Below are positions 24,607 through 32,867 of a stretch of 64,000 nucleotides of DNA, one piece after another. A program made the position numbers and the translations under genes. A model generated the notes under the pieces. It was not told the DNA's origin. It made no database searches and was given only the letters and a program-made list of their open reading frames with translations. This stretch comes from JBJHDF01 sp050486405. Its GTDB lineage: Bacteria; Pseudomonadota; Gammaproteobacteria; Pseudomonadales; Cellvibrionaceae. Numbering within the stretch: position 1 is the stretch's first letter; every line of letters starts with the position of its first letter. The DNA is taken from assembly GCA_050486405.1 (NCBI GenBank), contig JBJHDF010000016.1:1-64000 (forward strand). The letters are read 5' to 3'.

Positions 24607-26766
24607 CTCGCTCACCCGTACCGTCGCCCGCCAGGCAATTTCAATATCCTCGGCCACTTCATCGCGAATCAGCGCCCAGTGGAAGAGGTTGTCATCGTTG
24701 GCTTCAAAAAAGTTGTGATTGTAGTGGGTCAGCGGCATATCCTTGTAGATCGGCCGGGTGATGTCGATCACCTTATCCCAGTAGGTCAGCGCCTGCTCCA
24801 GGTGGGCGATGGCCGCCTGCTGGTAGTCGGCGTCACCGCTCAGGCGAAAGTTCTGCAGGGCCACCGCGCCTTTGAGTTTCTCCGCCAGATGCAGACCCAG
24901 ATTGGCCCAGGTTTTGACATCGGCGACTTCGTACATCAGTGAAGCGTTGCCGGACACGTCGATGTTTTCCACCAGGCGCAGTGCTTCGCGATTGTCCCGC
25001 TCCAGTTGCTGACTCAGAATCGGCGGCGTGACCCGCTCTACGCCGAAAGAGCCGCCTTCGCGTCGGGTTTGCACATAGTCGCCCACCGACACATAGTCCG
25101 GGTCCAGGGTGGGATGATCGATCAACCGGTCGACGGAGATATAGCGCGTGTAGTCCCCCTGAAGCGCCAGAAAACCTTCGCTGTAGATCGTGAAGTCCCA
25201 GGTGGAGTCGTACAACGAGGCCAGGCGCAACTGGGTCGAGGAAGCCAGGGAGTAGGCGTTCAGAAGATTGTCGGCCTGCTCGCCGTAGCGGCGATTGAAA
25301 GCGTCCTGGAATACCGAATCCGGTGTTTTGGCGTCGTACAGGAGCCGGCCCCAGAGCTTGTACCAGAGCCACTGGCGCTCGAAGGCATAATCCCAGTCCA
25401 CCGGCTCGTCCACAGCGGTGAAATAGTCGAGCGCCGGAATATAGGTTTCCGAGCCGATAAAGTAGCCGCCCACGTAACTGGCCTGGGCGTTGAGGGCCAG
25501 GTGATCGCGCACAAAGGAGGGCACGCCCCAGCGCAGGGCGAAGAAGTCTTCGTTGCGCGCCATCCAGGTGACCTTGTAGTTTTCCGGCAGGGGATCGAAG
25601 TAGGTATCACCCAGCTCACCACCATGGACCTTGACCAGCTTGGGTGTGGAGTGGGCATGGGACCAGTTGAACTTCATTTCGGTCCAGATGGGCCCGTCGA
25701 AGCTGTCGCCCAGATCTTCCATGGCCGCGCGGGTGACCTGCTCCACATGCGCGCTGACGCCGGGGTCGGAGGTGTCGTCGGAGGAGAAAGGCACCCGGTG
25801 AATCAGCTTGACCGGCCGGTCCGCCTCCAGCATGCCGGCAATCAGCACATCGTCCATCCAGGCCTGACGCTCCAGCGGTGTCATGCCGGCCATGCCCTCA
25901 CCATGGGAAATACCCACGCCATCCAGGTCCGGGTACTCTTCCAGCACCTGCCTGACGCTCTCGCGCAGATAGCGGCGTACCAGCTCGTGGGTTTCGCCTT
26001 CCACATAGTAGTGGGGGTAGAAGTTGACCTCGGCCATATCGTGGGCCTTGGCAAAGTCCTCACTGACAAAAATGCTCCAGTGCACGATGTAGGTGTCCAG
26101 ACCACGCTCCTTGGCCAGGGCGAACAACCGCTGATAGAAGTCGCGCCACTCCTCCTGCTCCTGCTCGGACCAGGGGCTGGCCTCGGGAAAGTTTTTGGGC
26201 GAGGTCATAAAGGTGTAGGGGTGCGCGTTCCAGAAGCTGATGACGTTAAAGCGGTTCTCCACCATCATGTCCAGAAAGGCTTCCCAGTAGTTCAGGTCGC
26301 GCGCGGTTTCGTAGTGCTGATCGAGCGCCGAACTGGGCCGGTAGGTTTCCCAGGGCAGGTTGTACTTGATGCCGCGAAACTCCAGCGCCGGCGCCTCTTC
26401 CCGAACCTGCACGTCTTCCAGACGGGTGCCGTTCTGCAGGCTCTCCACCAGCGCCAGAGCACCGTAGATCATGCCGCGGTCGTCGCCCCCGTACACCGAG
26501 ATGACTTTGCCCTCGGGGAGAATCTGAAAGGCCTCTGAGTCCAGCCTTACCGGGTGCTTTGCCAGGCTGATCAGATGATCGTAGCCCGTGCCTCTGGGGT
26601 GCAGCGTGTAGCCGTTTTCGGCCAGGGCCTCGCCCAGCTTGCGCGCCGCATAGGCGGCCTGCGGCAACTCTTTATCGTGGGCAATGTAAACCTTTTGAGC
26701 CAGGGCCGGTGCGACGAGCAAGGCGCAGAACACTGTGAAACCGGACAGGAGCAATCTTATTTTCAT
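24604..26766 (-). CDS. Exported glycoside-hydrolase-like protein (GH67-like N-domain)
   Basis: 720 residues. Signal peptide MKIRLLLSGFTVFCALLVAP ending in ALA, so periplasmic or secreted. The N-terminal domain (YIAHDKELPQAAYAARKLGEAL) resembles the non-catalytic domain in front of GH20/GH67/GH115 barrels. The middle (RGIKYNLPWETYR, MMVENRFNVISFWNAHPY, DGVGISHGEGM, IWTEMKFNWSHAHS) looks like a TIM barrel with candidate Glu residues in HGEGM and WTEMK. A helical C-terminal region follows. Alpha-glucuronidase-type activity is a guess; family not certain. The start at 26766 fits the signal peptide; an upstream ATG at 26811 would add 15 residues. Confidence 0.6.
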   Translation of the reverse strand: MKIRLLLSGFTVFCALLVAPALAQKVYIAHDKELPQAAYAARKLGEALAENGYTLHPRGTGYDHLISLAKHPVRLDSEAFQILPEGKVISVYGGDDRGMIYGALALVESLQNGTRLEDVQVREEAPALEFRGIKYNLPWETYRPSSALDQHYETARDLNYWEAFLDMMVENRFNVISFWNAHPYTFMTSPKNFPEASPWSEQEQEEWRDFYQRLFALAKERGLDTYIVHWSIFVSEDFAKAHDMAEVNFYPHYYVEGETHELVRRYLRESVRQVLEEYPDLDGVGISHGEGMAGMTPLERQAWMDDVLIAGMLEADRPVKLIHRVPFSSDDTSDPGVSAHVEQVTRAAMEDLGDSFDGPIWTEMKFNWSHAHSTPKLVKVHGGELGDTYFDPLPENYKVTWMARNEDFFALRWGVPSFVRDHLALNAQASYVGGYFIGSETYIPALDYFTAVDEPVDWDYAFERQWLWYKLWGRLLYDAKTPDSVFQDAFNRRYGEQADNLLNAYSLASSTQLRLASLYDSTWDFTIYSEGFLALQGDYTRYISVDRLIDHPTLDPDYVSVGDYVQTRREGGSFGVERVTPPILSQQLERDNREALRLVENIDVSGNASLMYEVADVKTWANLGLHLAEKLKGAVALQNFRLSGDADYQQAAIAHLEQALTYWDKVIDITRPIYKDMPLTHYNHNFFEANDDNLFHWALIRDEVAEDIEIAWRATVRVSE

Positions 26767-26905
26767 GGCAAATCTCGGATGCATATGGTTTCCAAGACTA
26801 TCAGATGACAACCCCCTGTCAATGCCCCTTCTGAGTGCGCCCTACGCTGGGCAATGCTACTATGCGCGTTCGACAAACACAGCAATATCCACCTTGGAGG
26901 ACGCT

Positions 26906-27325
26906 ATGAGCCGAACAGGTTTTAAAGTTTTGGGGTTGGCACTCGCACTGGCCCTGGCACCGTCTATCGCTTCCGCCGAAGCTGAAGGCGGTCCGGTATT
27001 TGAAATGCGCACCTACACCACCCACGAGGGAAGGCTGGACGACCTGCATCAGCGCTTTATTGACCATACCCTGACACTGTTTGAACGGCATGGGATGCGC
27101 AATGTGGGCTATTGGATGCCGACTGACCCAGAGCGCTCGCAGGATACGCTGATTTTTATCCTCAAGCACGACAGCGCCGAAGCGGCGGAGCAGAACTGGC
27201 AGGGTTTTCTCAATGACCCCGAATGGCAGGCCGCCTATGCCAAGTCCCACGAGGACGGCCCACTTGTGAAGCATATCGATTCCGTATTTATGCAGGCGAC
27301 AGACTACTCGGCAATTCAGGAGTAG
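26906..27325 (+). CDS. Exported NIPSNAP-family protein
   Basis: 139 residues. Signal peptide VLGLALALALAPSIASAEA (cleavage near residue 25). The mature domain starts VFEMRTYTTHEGRLDDLHQRF and contains GYWMPTDPERSQDTLIFILKH and NDPEWQAAYAKS, the characteristic ferredoxin-like NIPSNAP pattern. Function of bacterial members is unknown. The ATG at 26906 follows TTGGAGG at five bases. Divergent from the glycoside-hydrolase-like gene. Confidence 0.85.
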   Translation: MSRTGFKVLGLALALALAPSIASAEAEGGPVFEMRTYTTHEGRLDDLHQRFIDHTLTLFERHGMRNVGYWMPTDPERSQDTLIFILKHDSAEAAEQNWQGFLNDPEWQAAYAKSHEDGPLVKHIDSVFMQATDYSAIQE

Positions 27326-27367
27326 AACCGCCGGATTTGGCAGAGCAGTGGGTGTCTGGAGGCTCGG

Positions 27368-28768
27368 GTGTTTTCCTTAAAGCGCAAAGGTGATTATCAG
27401 CTACAGCTGACCCGTACCATCAAGACACCCGGCCGACACGCGGTTGAGCTCTACCTGTTTATCCCGCCCGGCACGGACTTTTCCGCCAAGACCCTGCCGG
27501 AAGAGCAGTTTTTCTTTGGCTCGGTTGCTCACCGTTTTGGTTTGATGGGCCTGCAATCCAACGAACGGGCGAGCAAGAGCGACGAATCCTACGCACTCTT
27601 GTCCCCCTACTTCGAGCTGACTAACGGCTCCTTGCTTTTTCGGTACAAGGCATCCATGGGTCGGCTGCGGCAGCAGATGCACAGCGCCGACGACCCCGGC
27701 GAGGCGATTGCACGCGCCCTGAGGCTGAGCCAGGCATTTGCACAACGCTTGCGCGACACGGTGCCCCAGCAGGGAAGGCAGAAGCGCTACTTTCGCCAGA
27801 TGGATATCTATTTCTCCTGGTTTGCGGAGCAGTTTTTTCTGGAATGCATGACGCTGGACTCTTACGCCAAGCTCGACGAGGAGCTCAAGCAGAGCCTGGC
27901 AGACTTTCTCCAGCAGGAAAAATCCCACCGCAAGACCCACGACTATGTGCGGGAGTTTCAGGGCACGCCGACGGCGCTCTGGAACCGGATGAGCCTCTAT
28001 AACCGCTTGCTGGAGTACCCGGCGTCGCTGCGATCAAAAATCATCGAGCTGGGGGCGCACACCCGCAACCTGGTCAAGGCCGGAAGCACCCTGGTGATCA
28101 TGCTGCTGCTCACCTATGTCCTGTTCAATGCCCGCCACGGCAGTCAGACATTATCCATCACCCTGCTATTCGGCATCGCCCTGATGTACGCGGTGCGGGA
28201 CTTGGTGCGGGAAGATATGATCAATGTAATTACCCGCCGCTTGCGCAAAGGCAAACCCCGGTGGCGTGCTCGCTTGCAGATTCCCTATCTCTGGAAACAG
28301 GTCGCCCAACAGTTGATCTGGGTTGACTATCGCAAGCTCTCGAGCTTGCCACGTCGCGTCGCGGATAACGTTATGCAGTCAGCCAAAAACGACGATGCCC
28401 AGACAATCTCCTATCGCTCGCATCTCAATGTTGACAAGGCAGCGCTGGAGCATGACGAAATCCGGGAGACGATAATCCTGGATTTCGCAGCCATATGCGA
28501 AATGATCAAGGTCAGTCGGGACCGCATTTTCACCTACGCCAAGGAAGAAGATACGGACAACCTGATCCAGACCCACTCCATCGAGCGACAACAGGACTAC
28601 AACCTGTTAGTGGTGACCCGCGCACCTGGAGAAGAAGACGCCAAAGCACAACTCTGGCGTTTACGGCTTGAGCGCAGTGGCATTGTCCACTACAAGAGCA
28701 AAGACGTCAGCTGGGACCGACCGGACAAGTTGAAAAAGCGTGGATGGCGAAAATTTTTTCGCCCGTAG
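27368..28768 (+). CDS. Hypothetical membrane protein
   Basis: 466 residues, not recognised. The N-terminal half (1-220) is soluble-looking with a beta-rich start (YQLQLTRTIKTPGRHAVELYLFIPPG) and long charged helices. Two adjacent hydrophobic segments lie at about 240-285 (LVIMLLLTYVLFNAR and LSITLLFGIALMYAV). The C-terminal part is basic and ends KKRGWRKFFRP. Most likely a protein with both ends in the cytosol. GTG start with GGAGG five bases upstream. Confidence 0.7.
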   Translation: MFSLKRKGDYQLQLTRTIKTPGRHAVELYLFIPPGTDFSAKTLPEEQFFFGSVAHRFGLMGLQSNERASKSDESYALLSPYFELTNGSLLFRYKASMGRLRQQMHSADDPGEAIARALRLSQAFAQRLRDTVPQQGRQKRYFRQMDIYFSWFAEQFFLECMTLDSYAKLDEELKQSLADFLQQEKSHRKTHDYVREFQGTPTALWNRMSLYNRLLEYPASLRSKIIELGAHTRNLVKAGSTLVIMLLLTYVLFNARHGSQTLSITLLFGIALMYAVRDLVREDMINVITRRLRKGKPRWRARLQIPYLWKQVAQQLIWVDYRKLSSLPRRVADNVMQSAKNDDAQTISYRSHLNVDKAALEHDEIRETIILDFAAICEMIKVSRDRIFTYAKEEDTDNLIQTHSIERQQDYNLLVVTRAPGEEDAKAQLWRLRLERSGIVHYKSKDVSWDRPDKLKKRGWRKFFRP

Positions 28769-28997
28769 AAATTCAATGCAAATACGCACTCATCGTCTGA
28801 TCTATGTGAACTGTAGGAGCTTCTGGTGCTCTGACTCTTTGATTTTCTCAATACCTCGCATAAAACTTCGCCGGAAAGGCCACCTCGGCGGCACACACGA
28901 CAGACATCATGCTGCGGGCAGCCCTGCGCACTATGGTACTGGAGGAAACTGCCTGTTTGGTAGAAAAGATGAACGAACCCCAACTACGGAGTATACA

Positions 28998-29294
28998 GTG
29001 ATACGACACCTGCTATTGATCAAATTCAAGACTTCCGCCGATCTTTCTCAGATTGAGATCGTCAAAGGGCTGTTTGAGTCCATGCCAGACAAAATCGAAG
29101 GCGTCAGCGGCGTGGAATGGGGCATCAACGACAGCCCTGAAAAACTGAACCAGGGCTATACGCATTCGGTCCTGATGAACTTCGCCGACGAAGATGTCCG
29201 GCAGCGCTACCTGCCGCACCCGGAGCATGAAGCGCTGAAAGCGGTGCTCATCCCCTTGCTGGATGATATTGTGGTATTTGATTATCAGGTTTGA
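28998..29294 (+). CDS. Stress-responsive A/B barrel (Dabb) domain protein
   Basis: 98 residues. VIRHLLLIKFKTSADLSQIEIVKGLFESMP, GVEWGINDSPEKLNQGYTHSVLMNF and YLPHPEHEALKAVL (quoted in parts) fit the Dabb fold: an HxxLxKFK first strand and a YxxHPxHxAL segment. Function of the family is mostly unknown. GTG start with GGAG six bases upstream. The 229-base gap before it shows no gene; it contains one diverged copy of the dispersed GGGTCAGAG repeat (28828-28844). Confidence 0.85.
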   Translation: MIRHLLLIKFKTSADLSQIEIVKGLFESMPDKIEGVSGVEWGINDSPEKLNQGYTHSVLMNFADEDVRQRYLPHPEHEALKAVLIPLLDDIVVFDYQV

Positions 29295-29329
29295 GGAGCA
29301 AAGGCTCAGGAGATTCCGGAGTTTCCACC

Positions 29330-30547
29330 ATGCAGCACAATGCCAAGACACGCATACATACCGTCGATGCTTTACGCGGCTTCGCCCTTGCCGGCATTAC
29401 CGTCGCCCACATGCTGGAGCAGTTCATCGCCGCGCCAAGACCCGAGGGTGATGCCTGGGGCGTAACACCTACCGTATTGGACAATGCACTTCAATCGTTA
29501 GGGTTTCTGTTGATTAGCGGTAAATTCTTCTCCATTTTTGCGCTGCTGTTTGGCATCAGCTTTGCCATCATGATGGTGAATGCCGAAAAACGCGGCACTG
29601 CTTTTGGCGGCCTGTTTGTCTGGCGACTAACGCTGCTGTTTGCCATCGGCGTTTTGCATTCAATGTTTTACCGGGGCGATATCCTGACCGTTTACGCCGT
29701 CATTGGACTTGCTCTGCCGCTGTTTTACCGGCTGTCTGACCGGGCACTCTGGTGCGTGGCATTGCTGTTATTTGCCGGCCTGGGTCGCGCGGCTTTTCTG
29801 CTGTTAACGGGAAAAGATACCCTGCTACCTTATGCCTGGATGCCCGATTCTCCTGTCGTTGCCGACTATGTCCATACGCTTAAAACCGGGTCATTGATCG
29901 ACGTATTCTCCACCAATTTAACCCAGGGTATGGCCACCAAGTACGATTTTCAGTTGGCCGTTGGCGGGCGAGCCTATCTGACGCTCGCCTATTTTTTGGT
30001 GGGTATCTGGTTGGTGCGAAGTGGCGTTATAGGCGATCTGGAAAACCGGCGGCGGGCGGTCAAGAGATTGTGTGTCTATGCCCTGCTTGCAGCAGTACTT
30101 TTTTTGCTGCTGGTTGCCGGCAGCTTTGTGACACTACCCCAGCCGATAGACATGACCAGCTGGCATTTTGCTATGGGCATGGCTTTCTATGATCTGATGG
30201 GTGTGGCACTTACCGCGCTAATCGTTGGCTTGTTTCTGTTGTGGTATCTGAAAAAGCCGGAGGGCATGCTTAACGCGCTCTCGCCTTACGGACGCATGGC
30301 GCTGACCAACTACCTGACGCAAACCCTTATCGGCACATTCGTTTTTCACGGCTGGGGGCTGGGTCTTTTGGGTCAATTGCACGAATGGCAAACACTGCTA
30401 TTGGCACTGGCCATTATTTATGTGCAAATCAAAGTCAGTACCTGGTGGTTGGCCCGATACCGCTATGGCCCATTAGAGTGGGCATGGCGCTGTGGCACCT
30501 ATCGCCAGCGCCTGCCCTTGCGTTGGCACAAAACGGCAGGCGAGTAA
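29330..30547 (+). CDS. DUF418 family membrane protein (YeiB-like)
   Basis: 405 residues with about nine hydrophobic segments. It begins RIHTVDALRGFALAGITVAHM, the DxLRGxALxGI signature, and has GRMALTNYLTQTLIGTFVFHGWGLG near the C-terminus, the core DUF418 motif. Inner-membrane protein, probably a transporter or acyltransferase-like enzyme; no activity established for most members. I use the ATG at 29330 with GGAG eight bases upstream, rather than an in-frame TTG at 29291. Confidence 0.88.
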   Translation: MQHNAKTRIHTVDALRGFALAGITVAHMLEQFIAAPRPEGDAWGVTPTVLDNALQSLGFLLISGKFFSIFALLFGISFAIMMVNAEKRGTAFGGLFVWRLTLLFAIGVLHSMFYRGDILTVYAVIGLALPLFYRLSDRALWCVALLLFAGLGRAAFLLLTGKDTLLPYAWMPDSPVVADYVHTLKTGSLIDVFSTNLTQGMATKYDFQLAVGGRAYLTLAYFLVGIWLVRSGVIGDLENRRRAVKRLCVYALLAAVLFLLLVAGSFVTLPQPIDMTSWHFAMGMAFYDLMGVALTALIVGLFLLWYLKKPEGMLNALSPYGRMALTNYLTQTLIGTFVFHGWGLGLLGQLHEWQTLLLALAIIYVQIKVSTWWLARYRYGPLEWAWRCGTYRQRLPLRWHKTAGE

Positions 30548-30572
30548 CCGTAAACGCTGTTGCTCATTACGA

Positions 30573-31157
30573 TCAGTTGCCCGGCGCCAGTTTGTCCACC
30601 ACCAACCGGTCTTCACTGTCCAGCACCCAGGTTTTTTCGTAATCCACTTCGAACAAGTGGCCGTCCGGGTCCTTGAAATAACCCGCAATACCCCAGGGGG
30701 TGCGCGTGGCGGGCTTGACGATTGTGCCTCCTGCGGTTTCGGCACGGGCCAATATGGCGGGCACTTCTTCGGTGGTTCGCGCGATATACACCAGCGCCAT
30801 GCCGGCAAAGCCGCTACCGGCTTGCTGTTGCGCATCGGCGGTCAGATCGGCGCGGGGCAAGAGGCATAGCGCGTACCCGCCCATGTCGAACTTGACGAAA
30901 CCCGAGTGCCCTGTGGGCGACTCGCGCCAACCCAGAGCGCGATAAAAATCGGCGGCGCGTGCAACGTTGTCCACACCCAACAATATCAGGTGCAGCCGCT
31001 GGCTGGGCGCTTGAGGGGCGTAATCGGCGGTGGCGAAGGTGTGGTTAACGGGCTGGTCCAGCATGGGTTCTGATTCCTCGTTGGCGAATGTGCTTTTGGT
31101 ATTGGTGCCGAGCGCTGCGGCATATTCGCTGACGAGCTTACGGCTCAATAAGGACAT
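30573..31157 (-). CDS. VOC-superfamily (glyoxalase/dioxygenase-like) protein
   Basis: 194 residues: a ~45-residue unusual N-terminal extension, then a VOC domain (LHLILLGVDNVARAADFYRALGW; GMALVYIARTTEEVPAIL; GTIVKPATRTPWGIAGYFKDPDGHLFEVDY, in parts). The His of the first strand and the Glu of HLFEV are the usual metal ligands. It could be a lyase, dioxygenase or resistance protein; no substrate is indicated. GAGG lies seven bases before the ATG. Confidence 0.85.
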   Translation of the reverse strand: MSLLSRKLVSEYAAALGTNTKSTFANEESEPMLDQPVNHTFATADYAPQAPSQRLHLILLGVDNVARAADFYRALGWRESPTGHSGFVKFDMGGYALCLLPRADLTADAQQQAGSGFAGMALVYIARTTEEVPAILARAETAGGTIVKPATRTPWGIAGYFKDPDGHLFEVDYEKTWVLDSEDRLVVDKLAPGN

Positions 31158-31290
31158 AACCGGCCCTCATTGAGCGATGGGGTGTTTTTGTGCCCAACCT
31201 CACTCACAACCCCGGCGCGGGATTTGGCCCCAAGGCATGGCAAAACATCATCCATCAAGCACTCTGACCCTTTGATTATTCCTTTGATTC

Positions 31291-31319
31291 TTGATACTCG
31301 GCCTTCCCGAATATATACT
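31291..31319 (+). promoter_or_regulatory. vapBC promoter with overlapping imperfect palindrome
   Basis: TTGATA (31291-31296) and TATACT (31314-31319) with an exact 17-base spacer make the best sigma-70 match in the window. The -10 lies within TATATACTATGTGATATA (31312-31329 or so), an imperfect palindrome of the kind that VapB-VapC complexes bind to repress themselves. Confidence 0.65.
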
Positions 31320-31349
31320 ATGTGATATACCAAAGCGGAGGGCTGCGCA

Positions 31350-31607
31350 ATGACTCATATCGCAAAACTGTTTATGAACGGCCGCAGTCAGGCTGTGCGG
31401 CTGCCGGCCAGCTACCGGTTCGACACGGATAGAGTCTACATCCGCCGCGACCCTGAAACCGGCGATGTTATTCTGAGCAGTAAGCCGGAGGGCTGGGATG
31501 AATTCTTCGCCGTGCTGGACGCGAAACCCATGCCCGAGGACTTCCTGGCTGATCGCAATCAGGGTATTCAGCCCGACCGGGATCCGCTTGACGGCATCGA
31601 GGGCTGA
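31350..31607 (+). CDS. vapB: VapB-type antitoxin (AbrB/SpoVT fold)
   Basis: 85 residues. The N-terminal swapped-hairpin motif is clear: AKLFMNGRSQAVRLPASYRF, as in VapB/VagC antitoxins. The C-terminal part (DEFFAVLDAKPMPEDFLAD) is the toxin-neutralising tail. A GGAGGG precedes the ATG. vapC follows after three bases, and the promoter upstream carries a palindrome, so the operon is probably autoregulated. Confidence 0.93.
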   Translation: MTHIAKLFMNGRSQAVRLPASYRFDTDRVYIRRDPETGDVILSSKPEGWDEFFAVLDAKPMPEDFLADRNQGIQPDRDPLDGIEG

Positions 31608-31610
31608 CCC

Positions 31611-32009
31611 GTGTACATGCTGGATACCAATATCGTGGCCGCAGCGCTCAAGAATAATCCAGGCGTGCGAGCCAGGCTCACCCAGGTATCCAATCGGGAT
31701 GTGTGCATTTCCGTCATAACGCTCGCAGAATTGCGTTATGGCCTGCACAAAAGAGCCTCCAAACACAGAGATCTATTGGTCAACACCTTCCTGCAGGCCG
31801 TTAATATCCTCCCATGGGACGAACAGGCAGCAGAATGCCATGGTGCGCTGCGAGCCGAGCTGGAAAAAAAGGGAATTTCCCTGGCACCTCTGGATATGCA
31901 AATCGCTGCACATGCCCTGGCAATCAACGCGACGCTGGTCACCAATGACCAGGCATTTCGCCAACTCCACGAAATCACTGTTGTGGATTGGGTGACGCAG
32001 ACGCTTTGA
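31611..32009 (+). CDS. vapC: VapC-type PIN-domain ribonuclease toxin
   Basis: 132 residues, full length. All four acidic PIN residues are present: D5 (MLDTNIV), E40 (TLAELRYG), D95 (PLDMQIAAHAL) and D113 (TNDQAF). VapC toxins cut initiator tRNA or rRNA when the antitoxin is degraded. GTG start, three bases after vapB. Its end converges on trmB with 13 bases between. Confidence 0.94.
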   Translation: MYMLDTNIVAAALKNNPGVRARLTQVSNRDVCISVITLAELRYGLHKRASKHRDLLVNTFLQAVNILPWDEQAAECHGALRAELEKKGISLAPLDMQIAAHALAINATLVTNDQAFRQLHEITVVDWVTQTL

Positions 32010-32022
32010 TGTACCCTGACTC

Positions 32023-32754
32023 TCAAACCTCCATTTGTTTGCCCCCAACCCGATACAACAAATCCCAAACCCCATGCCCCAACCGCTCGCCGCGTTGCTC
32101 GAATTTGGTGAGCGGACGGTAGTCCGGGCGCGGCGAATAACCGCCGGCCGGGTTGCAGTTGCTGTAGCCTTCGGCAGCATCCATGACTTCCAGCATGTGT
32201 TCGGCGTAGTTTTCCCAGTCGGTGGCCATATGGAAAATGCCGCCGGGTTTCAGTTTTTTCCGGATCTGCTGCACGAACGCCGGCTGCACAATGCGGCGTT
32301 TGTTGTGCTTTTTCTTGTGCCAGGGGTCGGGGAAGTACAACTGCAGGCGGTCCAGGCTGTGATCCGGAATGCAGTCTGCCAGCACGTCCAGCGCGTCGGC
32401 CATGTAGACGCGCAAGTTATCGATGCCCCGCTTGCCGGCGGTGTTGATCAGACGGCCCACGCCCGGCGGGTGTACTTCGATACCGATGTAGTTTTCTGCC
32501 GGGTGAGCTTCGGCCATTTCCAGCAGGGACTCGCCCATGCCGAAACCGATTTCCAGAATCAGCGGCGCCTGGCGACCGAACACCTGGTGCGGGTCGATAC
32601 ATCCATCGTGCAGACTCAGGCCATATGTCGGCCACCAGCGCTCGAAGGCTTTTTTCTGGCTGTCGGTCATGCGACCGGCGCGGATGACGTAGCTGCGGAT
32701 GGATTTGGGGTTGAATTCGGGCTTGATGGTGAAGTTGTCGGGGGGTTCGGGCAT
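32023..32754 (-). CDS. trmB: tRNA (guanine-N7-)-methyltransferase
   Basis: 243 residues. SAM-binding start LILEIGFGMGESLLEMA, then ENYIGIEVHPPGVGRL, the LQLYFPDPWHKKKHNKRRI signature (YFPDPWPKxxHxKRR in the family) and an FEQRGERLGHGVWDL C-terminus. Makes m7G46 in tRNA. A rpoH-proximal terminator separates it from rpoH, 113 bases upstream. Confidence 0.96.
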   Translation of the reverse strand: MPEPPDNFTIKPEFNPKSIRSYVIRAGRMTDSQKKAFERWWPTYGLSLHDGCIDPHQVFGRQAPLILEIGFGMGESLLEMAEAHPAENYIGIEVHPPGVGRLINTAGKRGIDNLRVYMADALDVLADCIPDHSLDRLQLYFPDPWHKKKHNKRRIVQPAFVQQIRKKLKPGGIFHMATDWENYAEHMLEVMDAAEGYSNCNPAGGYSPRPDYRPLTKFEQRGERLGHGVWDLLYRVGGKQMEV

Positions 32755-32802
32755 TGGGGTTTGTTCTCTTCTGCTTCCCGCAAGGGGTCGGGGAGGCGTA
32801 AA

Positions 32803-32828
32803 AAAAGCCGCGCCCGGGCGCGGCTTTT
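32803..32828 (-). terminator. Intrinsic terminator after rpoH
   Basis: Self-complementary block AAAAGCCGCGCCC / GGGCGCGGCTTTT (32803-32828). On the minus strand the stem is followed by a run of T residues, 40 bases after the rpoH stop. The symmetry means it could work in both directions. Confidence 0.9.
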
Positions 32829-32867
32829 GCGTTACAGGTTTTGAATTACACAGCCGGGCCGAAAGGC

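Noticed and set aside
25006..26538. 510-codon plus-strand frame opposite the exported hydrolase
   Set aside because: Composition of an antisense shadow; the minus-strand protein has a signal peptide and coherent domains.
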